NCBI GenBank assembly: GCA_947499975.1
Contig: CANMQE010000004.1
Coordinates: 62,001 to 126,000 of the forward strand
Reading direction: 5' to 3'
Source: an uncultured Sphingomonadaceae bacterium
GTDB taxonomy: Bacteria; Pseudomonadota; Alphaproteobacteria; Sphingomonadales; Sphingomonadaceae
Length of the DNA: 64,000 bases
The notes under the pieces were generated by a model. The model was not told the origin of the DNA. It was given only the letters and a program-made list of their open reading frames with translations, and did no database searches. The translations under genes and the position numbers were made by a program. The stretch's first letter is position 1. Each line of letters starts with the position of its first letter. Below are positions 19,637 through 28,930 of the stretch, piece after piece.

Positions 19637-22600
19637 ATGAAGAAATTTGGAAAGACCGCAGTTTCTGGTCTCGTGGCGTCGGTATCTGCCGCCGCCCTGC
19701 TGGCCGGTGCACCTGCGTATGCGCAGGATACGCAGGAAGACGATCAGGATCAGCCTGATGGCGTGACCAGCAATCAGCCGGGCGATGTCACCGTGGTTAC
19801 GGATGACGACACCGGCGCGCTGGGTGCCGACACTTCCGGCGACACGATCATCGTGACCGGTTCGCGCGTCCGTCGCGACACCTACAACAGCACCTCGCCG
19901 CTGCAGATCCTCGATACCGAGGTCGCTCGCGACACGGGTAACTTCGATGCAGCCCAGATCCTGCAGCGTTCCGAAGCTGCTTCGGGCCAGCAGATCGACG
20001 CAACCTTCCAGGGCTTTGTGCTCGACAACGGCCCCGGTTCGCAGACGCTGAACCTGCGCGGCCTTGGCGCTGACCGCACGCTGCTGCTGATCAACGGCCG
20101 CCGCCTGGCGCCTGCCGGTGTGGAAGGGGCGCCGACCGCACCCTCCATCAACCTGCTGCCTTCCTCGCTGATCGCACGCTACGACCTGCTGCTGGACGGC
20201 GCATCCTCGATCTACGGTTCGGATGCCGTGGCCGGTGTGGGTAACATCGTGCTGCGCAACGACATCGACGGCTTCGAAGTCTTCGCTTCGGGCAGCTACA
20301 ACCCCGATGGTGGCGGCGACGACTACACCGTCAGCGGTGCATGGGGCTCCACGTTCGAGCGCGGCTTCTTCGGTATCGGTGCCGAATACTCGCTGCGTGA
20401 CGAAGTGCGCCTGCGCGACCGTCCGTTCCTGGCCGGTTGTAACACCAACTACGAAGTCGATCAGGATGGCAACATCTACACGGTCGGCCTGCGCGACAAC
20501 GCCATCGTAAACCGCGATTCGAACAACACCGTTTCCGTTTCCGAGAGCGAATGTAAGGTAACCGGCATCTCCGGTCGTATCTTCAACCCGTTCAACTTCT
20601 CGGGCTCGATCTACTTCCAGCCCGATGGCAGCAGCAGTTTCCCCGGCTATCCGGATTTCCCGTTTGCCGATTCCACCAACGCATTCGGCGACCCGGTTGA
20701 TACGGACGGCGACGGCATTCGCGACGTTGACTTCCAGGATGTGAACACCAACGCTGCCAATCTCGACCAGACCTTCATCTCGCAGCAGAAGCTGTACAAC
20801 GTGATGGCCTATGGTGAGTATTCCTTCGGCGGCGACATGAACCTGACGCCGTTCTTCGAAGCGCTGTACAGCCGTGCGGATATCTCCGCGCCCAACACCG
20901 GCGTGCCGCAGCTCTTCCCGTCGGTTCCTAGCTCCAACGCGTTCAATCCGTGCAACATAGACACGAACCCGAACGGCGTGGATTGCCGCCAGATCGACAA
21001 TGCGCTGAACAACTTCCCCGTATACGCACCTCCCGGAACGCCCCCGGCTCAGGCGCCGCGCGGTACGTTCGGCTTCAGCCTGCCGGTTTCGCCGATCGTT
21101 GCCATCCGCGGCGACCGCAACAACTCGGAAGTTCGCCAGGAACAGTACCGCGGCGTGCTCGGCCTTCGCGGCGATCTGCCCTTCATAGGCGACACCTGGA
21201 CCTTCGAACTTTCCGGCGTGTACTCGCGCTCCGAAGGTAACTCGGTCATCCGCGGTATTCGTGAAGACCGTCTTGCCCTGGCGCTTGGGCTCGACCCGAC
21301 GGCCGATTTTGATGGTGACGGCATCGCCGACAACAATGGCGACGGCATCGCCGACGACTACGACAACAACCTCGATTTCTTCGGCGGCGATCCGCAGGTA
21401 ATCGGTGCATGTAACACGGACGGTCTGGCCAACCCTGGCCTGGCAGCTCCTGATCTTACTGCTGGCTGTGTGCCGGTGAACCTGTTCGCACCCAGCGTGC
21501 TGACCGGCGCCATCGGTGACCTCGCTACGCAGGCTGAGCGTGACTATCTCTTCGGAGACCGCGTTGTCGACACCACCTACGAGCAGATCGTGATCGGCGG
21601 CTTTGCCACCGGTGACCTGTTCGAACTGCCTGCCGGTCCGCTGGCGCTGGTGGTTGGTGGTGAATACCGCAAGGATAGCATCGACACGACGCCGAACTTT
21701 GCCGCCACGAACGGCCTGTTCTTCGGCTTCTATCGTGACCTCGGCACCAACGGTTCGAAGTACCTCATCGAAGGCTTCGCCGAAATCGACATCCCCGTTT
21801 TCGACAACGAGGACATCGGCCGCTTCGACATGAACCTGTCGGGTCGTATCACCGAAGAAGAGTTCTACGGCACAGCCGGCACCTACTCGATCAAGGGTAG
21901 CTGGAGCCCGGTTCCGCAGGTCCTGCTGAAGGCAACCTACGGCACCTCGTTCCGCGCGCCGAACCTGCGTGAGAACTTCCTCGGCGGTATTACCGGCTTC
22001 ACGACCGTTGCCGATCCCTGCGCCGTTCCGGATGCAGCATTCGAGGCGTTGGATGGTGGTTATCAGCCGGAAGACGATACGCGTGATCCTGCCGTTCTCG
22101 AGATCTGTCGTCGTGAAGGTCGTGACCCGACAACCGTTGGTATCAACGCTGCCGGTTCGAACACGATCACGTCGTCCAGCATCGAAGTGGCGAACCAGGG
22201 TTCGCTGCTGCTCGAGCCGGAAACCTCCAAGTCGTTCACCGCGGGTATCGCGCTGACCGAGAACTGGGGCGATTTCGACTTCTCGTTCAACGTCAACTAC
22301 TACTCGATCATCGTCGAGGACTCGATCGTCGGTCTGACGGCTCAGTTCTCGGTCAACGAATGTTATGATCCGGAAGGTAGCGATCGTTCCATCTACTGTG
22401 ACCAGATCCAGTATGGTTCGGGCGAGCGTCGTCTGATCAGCCAGGCGTTCCCGAGCTTCCTGAACCAGGACAAGGAAACGGTTAAGGGTCTCGATTTCAA
22501 CGCCAACTTCGGCTACGAAACGCCCCTGGGTGGCGACATTCTGGACCTCGGTCTGAACCTTCGCGCCAACCACCTGATCGAGCGTAGCACGCTGTTCATC

Positions 22601-23125
22601 ACTGAAGACGAGGTTGATGATTTCGATGAGGACACCGGCGAATTCGGTTTCCCCAGCTGGACGGGTCGTGCGATTGCCTCCGTGGGCTATTCGGACTTCA
22701 CCTTCACCTGGGAAACGCGCTGGATCGGTGACACCGAGCAGCCCGCCGACCAGATCGAGCCGTTCTCCGACGTGTTCGGTCGCGGTCCTGACGGTCTGCC
22801 CACCGGCTTCTTCAGCGATACCTGCCTTGGCAATGGCTCGGGTTCGGTCGTGGATGGCCAGTTCGTTGCCGACGGTATCGTCGAGGGTGACGGTAACTTC
22901 TGCCGCGACGTTGGCTTCGCTGAAGACTACTTCGTGCACACCATCTCGATGCGTTACGAGTTCAACGAGAACCTGACGCTGCGTGCCGGTATCACGAACC
23001 TGTTCGACGAAGCTCCGCCGCTGATCGACACCGCCCAGGTCCTGGGTATCTCGAACACCCCGATCGGTAACGGCTACGATCTGAACGGTCGCGAGTTCTT
23101 CGGATCGATCAACCTCCGCTTCTAA
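19637..23125 (+). CDS. TonB-dependent outer-membrane receptor with calcium-type Asp/Gly inserts
   Basis: A 1162-aa protein with a signal peptide ending APAYAQ, an acidic linker, the TonB-box-like stretch DTIIVTGSRV, a plug domain (VARDTGNFDAAQILQ ... YGSDAVAGVGNIVLRNDI) and a long beta barrel ending in NLRF with a terminal Phe. It takes up a large substrate across the outer membrane with TonB energy; the substrate is unknown. Extracellular-loop-like regions hold DxDGDG motifs (from residue 355 and from residue 557) typical of calcium-binding repeats. The ATG at 19637 gives a proper signal peptide; the open frame from 19559 does not. A strong terminator follows. Confidence 0.9.
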   Translation: MKKFGKTAVSGLVASVSAAALLAGAPAYAQDTQEDDQDQPDGVTSNQPGDVTVVTDDDTGALGADTSGDTIIVTGSRVRRDTYNSTSPLQILDTEVARDTGNFDAAQILQRSEAASGQQIDATFQGFVLDNGPGSQTLNLRGLGADRTLLLINGRRLAPAGVEGAPTAPSINLLPSSLIARYDLLLDGASSIYGSDAVAGVGNIVLRNDIDGFEVFASGSYNPDGGGDDYTVSGAWGSTFERGFFGIGAEYSLRDEVRLRDRPFLAGCNTNYEVDQDGNIYTVGLRDNAIVNRDSNNTVSVSESECKVTGISGRIFNPFNFSGSIYFQPDGSSSFPGYPDFPFADSTNAFGDPVDTDGDGIRDVDFQDVNTNAANLDQTFISQQKLYNVMAYGEYSFGGDMNLTPFFEALYSRADISAPNTGVPQLFPSVPSSNAFNPCNIDTNPNGVDCRQIDNALNNFPVYAPPGTPPAQAPRGTFGFSLPVSPIVAIRGDRNNSEVRQEQYRGVLGLRGDLPFIGDTWTFELSGVYSRSEGNSVIRGIREDRLALALGLDPTADFDGDGIADNNGDGIADDYDNNLDFFGGDPQVIGACNTDGLANPGLAAPDLTAGCVPVNLFAPSVLTGAIGDLATQAERDYLFGDRVVDTTYEQIVIGGFATGDLFELPAGPLALVVGGEYRKDSIDTTPNFAATNGLFFGFYRDLGTNGSKYLIEGFAEIDIPVFDNEDIGRFDMNLSGRITEEEFYGTAGTYSIKGSWSPVPQVLLKATYGTSFRAPNLRENFLGGITGFTTVADPCAVPDAAFEALDGGYQPEDDTRDPAVLEICRREGRDPTTVGINAAGSNTITSSSIEVANQGSLLLEPETSKSFTAGIALTENWGDFDFSFNVNYYSIIVEDSIVGLTAQFSVNECYDPEGSDRSIYCDQIQYGSGERRLISQAFPSFLNQDKETVKGLDFNANFGYETPLGGDILDLGLNLRANHLIERSTLFITEDEVDDFDEDTGEFGFPSWTGRAIASVGYSDFTFTWETRWIGDTEQPADQIEPFSDVFGRGPDGLPTGFFSDTCLGNGSGSVVDGQFVADGIVEGDGNFCRDVGFAEDYFVHTISMRYEFNENLTLRAGITNLFDEAPPLIDTAQVLGISNTPIGNGYDLNGREFFGSINLRF

Positions 23126-23153
23126 TCCTTTTCGGATTAAGCTGAAAATCAGG

Positions 23154-23187
23154 GCGGCCCCGCAACACTGCGTTGCGGGGCCGCTTT
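23154..23187 (+). terminator. Rho-independent terminator of the TonB receptor gene
   Basis: A perfect 13-bp GC-rich stem (23154-23166 with 23172-23184), 5-base loop ACTGC, then TTT-GC-TTT. It lies 28 bp after the receptor stop codon. Confidence 0.88.
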
Positions 23188-23258
23188 GCTTTGGCGAACT
23201 TGACCCTTCTGCCTCGCGCCCTAGGACCACTGGAAGATCAGCAAATTCAGGTGAGAGC

Positions 23259-24044
23259 ATGAAAATCGATTCGAATATCAGCGCAGTCGTAACCGGCGGC
23301 GCATCCGGCCTTGGCGAAGCGACGGCGCGCGCATTTGCAGCAAGGGGCGTGAAGGTGGCCCTTTTCGACCTCAACGAAGAACGCGGCGAACAGGTGGCGG
23401 GCGAAATCGGCGGCGTGTTCTGCAAGGTGGATGTCTCCAGCGAGGATTCGATCGCCGCTGGCTTTGCCAAAGCGCGCGAGGCGCATGGCCAGGAACGCAT
23501 CCTGGTGAACTGTGCCGGCATCGGCACCATCGGCAAGCTGACCCGCCGTGACCGTGAGACGGGCGAGATCAGCCACCTGTCGTTCGATCTCTTCGAAAAG
23601 ACCATGAAGGTGAACCTGATGGGCACGTTCGGCTGCATGGCGAAAGCCGCTGCCGGCATGATGACGCTGGACCCGGTGAATGAGAATGGCGAGCGCGGGG
23701 TGATCATCAACACCGCTTCCGTCGCGGCGGAAGACGGGCAGATCGGGCAGGTCGCCTACGCCGCGTCCAAGGCGGGCGTGAAGGGCATGACCCTGCCCGT
23801 GGCGCGTGACCTGATGAGCGAGGGCATCCGCGTCAACGCGATTTTGCCAGGCATCTTCATGACCCCGATGATGGCTGGCCTGCCAGAAAAGGCGCAGCAA
23901 TCGCTTGCCGCTTCGGTGCCCTTTCCCAAGCGTTTGGGCCAGCCGGAAGAATACGCCGATCTCGCCTGCTTCATGGTGGAGGCAGAATACATGAACGCAG
24001 AAACGGTGCGCCTCGATGGCGCGATCCGAATGCCGCCGAAGTAA
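23259..24044 (+). CDS. SDR-family dehydrogenase, 3-hydroxyacyl-CoA dehydrogenase type 2-like
   Basis: A 261-aa classical short-chain dehydrogenase. It has the NAD-binding TGGASGLG (residues 12-19), the structural NCAG (84-87), and the catalytic Ser154 with YxxxK (Tyr167, Lys171). Asp at the end of the second beta strand (LFDLNEE) suggests NAD preference. The spacing and the segment MGTFGCMAKAAAGMM resemble 3-hydroxyacyl-CoA dehydrogenase type 2 (HSD10-like), which acts in fatty-acid or branched-chain breakdown; that specificity is inferred. The mtnP gene follows after 23 bp. Confidence 0.85.
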   Translation: MKIDSNISAVVTGGASGLGEATARAFAARGVKVALFDLNEERGEQVAGEIGGVFCKVDVSSEDSIAAGFAKAREAHGQERILVNCAGIGTIGKLTRRDRETGEISHLSFDLFEKTMKVNLMGTFGCMAKAAAGMMTLDPVNENGERGVIINTASVAAEDGQIGQVAYAASKAGVKGMTLPVARDLMSEGIRVNAILPGIFMTPMMAGLPEKAQQSLAASVPFPKRLGQPEEYADLACFMVEAEYMNAETVRLDGAIRMPPK

Positions 24045-24067
24045 GCCTCGGCGGGAGGGGAACAGCA

Positions 24068-24955
24068 ATGAGCGAATGGCATATCGGCGTGATCGGCGGA
24101 TCGGGCCTGTACGAACCGGGCGCGCTGGACGATGCGCAGGAAATCGCCATCAACAGCGCCTTTGGCGAGCCGTCCGGTCCGGTAACCACGGGGCGTATCG
24201 GCAAGGTCCGCTTTACCTTCATCGCGCGGCATGGCGCGGGGCACACGCTTTCTCCCGCCCACGTGAATTACCGTGCCAATGTGGACGTGCTGAAGCGCGC
24301 AGGCGTGACGGACATCCTGGCCATCTCGGCAATCGGCAGCCTGAGTGAAGACCTTGCCCCCGGCACATTCGTGGCGGTGGACCAGCTGATCGATCGCACC
24401 ACGGGGCGCGAGCGCAGCTTCTTCGGAGACAACATCGTCGCCCACGTTCCGCTGGCCGATCCTGTGTGTCCGCGCCTTTCGGATCTTGCCGTGAAAGCGG
24501 CGAAGAAGGCGGGTGCCGACATCCGCAAGGGCGGCACCTATGTTGCTATCGAAGGGCCGCAGTTTTCCACCCGCGCAGAGAGCCATCTTTATCGTGAATG
24601 GGGCGCAGACGTGATCGGCATGACGGCCATGCCGGAAGCGCGCCTCGCCCGCGAGGCAGAACTACCTTACGCGCTGATCGGCATGGTGACCGATTACGAT
24701 TGCTGGCGCGATCCGGAAGGGGACGTCGACGTTGCGGACATTCTGAAAGTGATGAAGGACAACGCCGAGACAGCGCGCACCATGCTTGCCAGGCTGGCGA
24801 CGGTTCTGCCCAAGACGCGCAGCGCCAGCCCGATCGATACCGTGCTGGACACCGCCATCGTGACCGCGCGTGAGAACTGGGACGTTGCCGCACGCACGCG
24901 GCTGGACGCCGTGGGCGGGCGGTTGATGCAATTATTTCAATCTGGACAAGATTGA
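24068..24955 (+). CDS. mtnP: S-methyl-5'-thioadenosine phosphorylase
   Basis: This 295-aa enzyme begins with IGVIGGSGLYEPGAL, the phosphate-binding motif of the MTAP/PNP family, and has RHGAGHTLSPAHVNYRANV and the family signature EGPQFSTRAESHLYREWGADVIGMTAMPEARLAREAEL. It cleaves methylthioadenosine, a by-product of polyamine and quorum-signal synthesis, with phosphate to adenine and methylthioribose-1-phosphate. A GGGAGGGGAAC sequence precedes the start. It is probably transcribed with the SDR gene. Confidence 0.93.
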   Translation: MSEWHIGVIGGSGLYEPGALDDAQEIAINSAFGEPSGPVTTGRIGKVRFTFIARHGAGHTLSPAHVNYRANVDVLKRAGVTDILAISAIGSLSEDLAPGTFVAVDQLIDRTTGRERSFFGDNIVAHVPLADPVCPRLSDLAVKAAKKAGADIRKGGTYVAIEGPQFSTRAESHLYREWGADVIGMTAMPEARLAREAELPYALIGMVTDYDCWRDPEGDVDVADILKVMKDNAETARTMLARLATVLPKTRSASPIDTVLDTAIVTARENWDVAARTRLDAVGGRLMQLFQSGQD

Positions 24956-25002
24956 TGCGTGAAACTTGCAATAGCCGCCGAATGTGCGCAGGGTAGTTAC
25001 TT

Positions 25003-25479
25003 ATGCAACCGACAAAATCTCTCGACCAGTTCCTTCCCTATCAACTTTCGCTGGCTTCCAACGCCGTTAGCGGACGTATCGCGGTGGAGTATCGCCAGCG
25101 CTGGGGACTGAGCATTCCCGAATGGCGCGTGATGGCCGTGCTTGGCGATGTGGGCGGCCTTACGCAGCGCGATCTGACGCGCCGCACCCTGATGGACAAG
25201 GTGGCCGTGAACCGGGCGTGCAAGGGGCTTGAGGAACGGTCCTTGGCCGAACGCACCCCGAACGAGGCCGATGGCCGCTCTCACCTCCTGGCGCTGACCG
25301 AAACCGGCCAGGAAATGCACGCCGAGATCATGCCGCTGGCACGCGAGATCGAAAAGCGCATGTTCGCAGGCTTTTCGGCTGACGAGTTGCAGCTCTTCCG
25401 CACCTTGCTGCACCGTGCGCGCAAGCAGGCGGAAGATCTGGACGGCGTCGAACTGGGCGGCAGCTTCGGCGTGAACTGA
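25003..25479 (+). CDS. MarR-family transcriptional regulator
   Basis: A 158-aa winged-helix protein. The DNA-binding part spans about residues 35-95: LSIPEWRVMAVLGDVGGLTQRDLTRRTLMDKVAVNRACKGLEERSL, with the wing NEADGRSHLLALTETG. This is the MarR pattern; N- and C-terminal helices would form the dimer interface. The ligand and target are unknown. It stands 47 bp after mtnP and is followed by a strong terminator shared with the convergent Tad operon. Confidence 0.9.
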   Translation: MQPTKSLDQFLPYQLSLASNAVSGRIAVEYRQRWGLSIPEWRVMAVLGDVGGLTQRDLTRRTLMDKVAVNRACKGLEERSLAERTPNEADGRSHLLALTETGQEMHAEIMPLAREIEKRMFAGFSADELQLFRTLLHRARKQAEDLDGVELGGSFGVN

Positions 25480-25501
25480 GCCGACACTACAACCAGACAG
25501 C

Positions 25502-25538
25502 AAAAGGCCCCGGCGGATCGCTCCGCCGGGGCCTTTTT
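25502..25538. terminator. Bidirectional terminator between the MarR gene and tadC
   Basis: A perfect 16-bp stem (25502-25517 with 25522-25537), tetraloop TCGC, flanked by AAAA on the left and TTTTT on the right. It can stop transcription from both the MarR gene and the converging Tad operon. Confidence 0.92.
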
Positions 25539-25562
25539 GTTGGAGTGGTTATCCCTTCGGCT

Positions 25563-26561
25563 TTACGAGAACGCATCGCCGATGGAGCAGGCTGCGGGGC
25601 CAAGGATCACGATGAACAGCACCGGCAGGATGAACAGGATCAGCGGCACCGTCATGATGGCGGGAAGGCGCGCGGCCTTTTCCTCGGCACGCATCATGCG
25701 CTCGTTACGGAATTCCGCGGAAAGCACACGAAGGGCCGATGCCAGCGGCGTACCGTAGCGTTCCGTCTGAACCATCGTCGTCACCACGCCGCGAACGGCT
25801 TCCAGGTTCACGCGGTAGGCGAGGTTCTCGAATGCCTGGCGGCGCTCTGTCAGGAAGGACAGCTCGATCGCGGTGAGGGCAAATTCGTCGCCCAGTTCCG
25901 GATAGGCGCGGCCCAGTTCGCGTGCCACGCGGTTGAACGCGGCGTCCACCGTCAGGCCGGCCTCGGCACAGATCACCAGCAGGTCCAGCGCGTCCGGCAG
26001 GCCCTTCTGGATGGCGAGCGTGCGCTTGGACGAAACGTTGGCAAGGTAGAGTTCCGGGCCCTTGTAACCCAGCACCACCAGTCCGGCGAAGCCCATGAAC
26101 CGCTTCAGGCTGCCCCAATCGGGGAACATGTCGGTCCAGTAGAAGAGCACGACACCGATCATGCCCAGCACGACAGGCAGAACCATACGTGCAAAGATGA
26201 TCATGATCGCCAGTTCCTTGTTGCGGAAACCGGCCTGGGCCAGCTTCTGCTGGATCATCTTCACCTGGCTTTCCTGCAGCACTTTCATGCCCTGCAGGGT
26301 GTCTTTCATCTTGTCGGTCGTATCGGTGCGCTGCGTCAGGCTCTGGCGCTTCTTCGATGTCTGCGTGATCATGCCGGTCTTCAACTCGGCACGGCGCTGG
26401 CTCAGCGCCTTCACGCGCTTGGCCATCGGATCCTTCACCGTCACAGCGGCATAGATGGCAAACACCATCGCAGCAGCCGCGATACCGGCCAGGATCGTGC
26501 CGACCAGGATGACATCGACGCCCAGCAGCGTGGGGTTGGATGGCGGAGCAATCATCAACAT
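25563..26561 (-). CDS. tadC: Tad pilus inner-membrane platform protein TadC
   Basis: A 332-aa type II secretion F-domain protein. It has an N-terminal membrane helix, a cytoplasmic segment rich in Lys/Arg/Gln, a second helix pair (IIFARMVLPVVLGMIGVVLFYW) and the T2SF domain with LPDALDLLVICAEAGLTVDAAFNRVA. The last hydrophobic region is LPAIMTVPLILFILPVLFIVILGPA. TadB and TadC form the platform that the motor ATPase drives to extrude Flp pilin. The Met at 26561 is chosen because it follows tadB by 20 bp. It is the last gene of the operon. Confidence 0.9.
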   Translation of the reverse strand: MLMIAPPSNPTLLGVDVILVGTILAGIAAAAMVFAIYAAVTVKDPMAKRVKALSQRRAELKTGMITQTSKKRQSLTQRTDTTDKMKDTLQGMKVLQESQVKMIQQKLAQAGFRNKELAIMIIFARMVLPVVLGMIGVVLFYWTDMFPDWGSLKRFMGFAGLVVLGYKGPELYLANVSSKRTLAIQKGLPDALDLLVICAEAGLTVDAAFNRVARELGRAYPELGDEFALTAIELSFLTERRQAFENLAYRVNLEAVRGVVTTMVQTERYGTPLASALRVLSAEFRNERMMRAEEKAARLPAIMTVPLILFILPVLFIVILGPAACSIGDAFS

Positions 26562-26581
26562 GGTTTCCGTTTCCTCCGCAA

Positions 26582-27553
26582 TCAGATTTCGAAGCTGACC
26601 ATCTTGGCCATGATAAGGGCGCCGATGCTCATCCACACCAGACCGCCAAGGCCGGTCACGATCAGGCGGTCATCGGTGAAGAAGCCGCTCAGGTAATCGG
26701 GATTGATCCAGTAGATCAGGCCGAAAACGATGAAGGGCAGGGAGCCCACGATGTAGGCGGAGGCCTTCGATTCAGAGCTCATCGCCTTGATCTTCAGCTT
26801 CATCTGCGAACGCTTGCGCAGCACGTCGGCAAGGTTCGAGAGCGTTTCCGCCAGGTTGCCGCCGGTTTCGCGCTGGATGGCCAGCGTGATGACGAAGAAC
26901 TGGAATTCGGGCGTACCCAGCTTGTCTGCCGTTTCCTGGAGCGATTCCTCCATGGTGCGGCCGATCTTGATACGCTCCGTCACGGCGCGGAATTCCGATC
27001 CTACGGGGCCGGGCACTTCGCTGGAAACAACGCCCAGCGTTTCCGTAACCGGAAGGCCGGAGCGCAGGCCGCGAACGAGCAGTTCGATAGCGTCGGGGAA
27101 CTTGGCGTTGAACTTCGCGGTCCGCCGTTTGATGAAGCTGCTCACCACCATGTGCGGTATGCCGGCACCAAACAGCACGCCCACGCCCAGCGACATCATC
27201 GCCGCGCCCGAGCGCAGGTAAAGCAGCGCGGTAACCACGATGGCGAGGCCAAGCGAGGAATAGAGGTATTGCGCGAGCGTCCAGTTCATTCCGGTACGAT
27301 CGAGCCGCAGTTGCAGGGCCTCCAGCCGTGAACCTGCGCCAGCGCGCGAGAACTGCTTTGGCTTGCGCGCCGCGATAGCTTTCTTCAGCTGGCTTTCGAC
27401 CTTGTCCGTCGTGCTTTGCGCATGGCGATAGCGCACGGCTTCCAGCCGACGCTGGCTTTCCTTGGCCGGCGAAGAGCCCGAGACCAGCATGTAGCCAAGG
27501 ATCATCAGGCCCATGAGGCCACCGGCTAATAGCAGAAGCTGGATGATGCTCAT
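26582..27553 (-). CDS. tadB: Tad pilus inner-membrane platform protein TadB
   Basis: A 323-aa protein with an N-terminal helix, a basic linker, two central membrane segments and the T2SF domain with FPDAIELLVRGLRSGLPVTETLG and ETGGNLAETLSNLADVLRKR, the TadB pattern. It partners TadC in the inner-membrane platform of the Flp/Tad pilus. The gene follows cpaE after 78 bp, where cpaF/tadA is normally found. That gap holds a GC-rich hairpin and a TTCAAAC/GTTTGAA inverted repeat but no ATPase sequence. Confidence 0.92.
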   Translation of the reverse strand: MSIIQLLLLAGGLMGLMILGYMLVSGSSPAKESQRRLEAVRYRHAQSTTDKVESQLKKAIAARKPKQFSRAGAGSRLEALQLRLDRTGMNWTLAQYLYSSLGLAIVVTALLYLRSGAAMMSLGVGVLFGAGIPHMVVSSFIKRRTAKFNAKFPDAIELLVRGLRSGLPVTETLGVVSSEVPGPVGSEFRAVTERIKIGRTMEESLQETADKLGTPEFQFFVITLAIQRETGGNLAETLSNLADVLRKRSQMKLKIKAMSSESKASAYIVGSLPFIVFGLIYWINPDYLSGFFTDDRLIVTGLGGLVWMSIGALIMAKMVSFEI

Positions 27554-27631
27554 GGAATACCTTCTTTCAAACGTCGGAAAATTGCGGTTTGAACGGCGGG
27601 CGAGGCCAGGCCCCGCCCACGATTTCTAGGT

Positions 27632-28927
27632 CTATTCGGCAGGCTCGGCGGTTGCCTTGCCCTTCTTGGGCGAGGAGCCCAGGAGCGACTTGAGGTCGAA
27701 CTTGCCCATCAGAGAGCCCTTCTGGCCCGCCTCGTCGATGCTGGCGCCGTCATCCTCGGACACGCCGACGATCATCTTGGCGATCTCGCGGATCGGACCC
27801 ACTGTCTTGGCGCTCTTGTTCGCCTCGATGAAGGTCTGGCCAAGCTTGGCGGCATTGGCTGCGGCCTTCTGGTCGAACGGGATCTGGAAATTGATCTTGC
27901 GTTCGATCGAAGCCTCGAAATCGCTCTTGCTGATCTCGGCGGCACCTGGCTGCATCTTGTTGCAGACGATCAGCGGGTGACAGGCTGGGGCATTCTGCTT
28001 CAGCCACGAGAGGATGCGGATCGTGTCGCGCGCCGATGCCAGGGTGAGTTCGGTGACAAGCGTCACTACGTTCACATCCGTCAGCAGGTGCGGGAAGTTG
28101 ATCAGCATGTTGCGCGGCAGATCCACCACCGTCATGTCGAAGGCCTGGCGGAATTCTTCCTCCAGTTGCAGGAAGGCCGTGCCGTCGGTCATCAGCGGCG
28201 AGTTGATCGGCGCTTCTGCAGACATGATGGCAAGGTTGTCGTTGGCGCGGATCATCGCGCGTTCGATGAACAGGCCGTCGATGCGGCTGGGGTTCTCGAT
28301 CGCGTCCGTCAGGCCTCGGCCCGGTTCCAGATCCAGCGCCAGTGCGCCAGTGCCGAAATGCACGTCGAGATCAAGCAGGGCGGTGGAACGCTCGTGCTCT
28401 GTAGCGAACAGCCAGGCAAGCGAAGTCGCCAGCGTGGATGCACCAACACCGCCACGCGTGCCGACGACGGCGGTCGCCACGTGCTCGCGCTCGCCTTCGC
28501 CCTCGTTGTTTCGGGGGGAGGAGAATACGGACTGGGCCTGCGTCAGCGCATCGCGCAGTTGGCCGGCGGAAAGCGGCTTCAGCAGGTAATCGTGAATGCC
28601 GCTGGCCAAGAGGTCGCGATAGAGGCGAACGTCGTTCACCTGGCCCACCGCGATCACCACCGTGCCGGGTTCGCAAACCTCGGCAAGGGCATTGATGTCG
28701 TTCAGCGGATCGCCGCTTTCGGACAGATCGACCATCAGGATGGCCGGGCTCGCCGCGATGGAAAGCGACTGGATGGCGTTGCGCAGGCCACCCTTGTTAC
28801 ACTTCTCGGGCTGCCATCCCATCTCGATGACCACCGGACGCAGCACGTCCAGCGCGCTCTCGTCGCAGATGAATGCGGAGAAGGGCTCACGATTGCCCAT
28901 CGAACCTGTTTTGAAAGGAGAGTTCAT
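27632..28927 (-). CDS. cpaE: Tad pilus assembly ATPase-like protein CpaE/TadZ
   Basis: A 431-aa protein with an N-terminal receiver-like domain (about residues 15-135, ending IHDYLLKPLSAGQL) and a MinD/ParA-like domain beginning TRGGVGASTLATSLAW. The Walker A box RGGVGAST (158-165) lacks the signature lysine of MinD, as is known for TadZ proteins. TadZ localises the Tad machine, often to a cell pole. The start MNSPFKTGS at 28927 follows the cpaD stop by 3 bp; an internal Met at 28900 is an alternative. Confidence 0.9.
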   Translation of the reverse strand: MNSPFKTGSMGNREPFSAFICDESALDVLRPVVIEMGWQPEKCNKGGLRNAIQSLSIAASPAILMVDLSESGDPLNDINALAEVCEPGTVVIAVGQVNDVRLYRDLLASGIHDYLLKPLSAGQLRDALTQAQSVFSSPRNNEGEGEREHVATAVVGTRGGVGASTLATSLAWLFATEHERSTALLDLDVHFGTGALALDLEPGRGLTDAIENPSRIDGLFIERAMIRANDNLAIMSAEAPINSPLMTDGTAFLQLEEEFRQAFDMTVVDLPRNMLINFPHLLTDVNVVTLVTELTLASARDTIRILSWLKQNAPACHPLIVCNKMQPGAAEISKSDFEASIERKINFQIPFDQKAAANAAKLGQTFIEANKSAKTVGPIREIAKMIVGVSEDDGASIDEAGQKGSLMGKFDLKSLLGSSPKKGKATAEPAE

Positions 28928-28930
28928 AGA

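Noticed and set aside
19550..23713. A 1387-codon open frame on the minus strand opposite the TonB receptor gene
   Set aside because: It mirrors the receptor's frame, which avoids TTA, CTA and TCA codons, so stop-free antisense is expected. The translation has no signal, motif or ribosome site and runs into the SDR gene.
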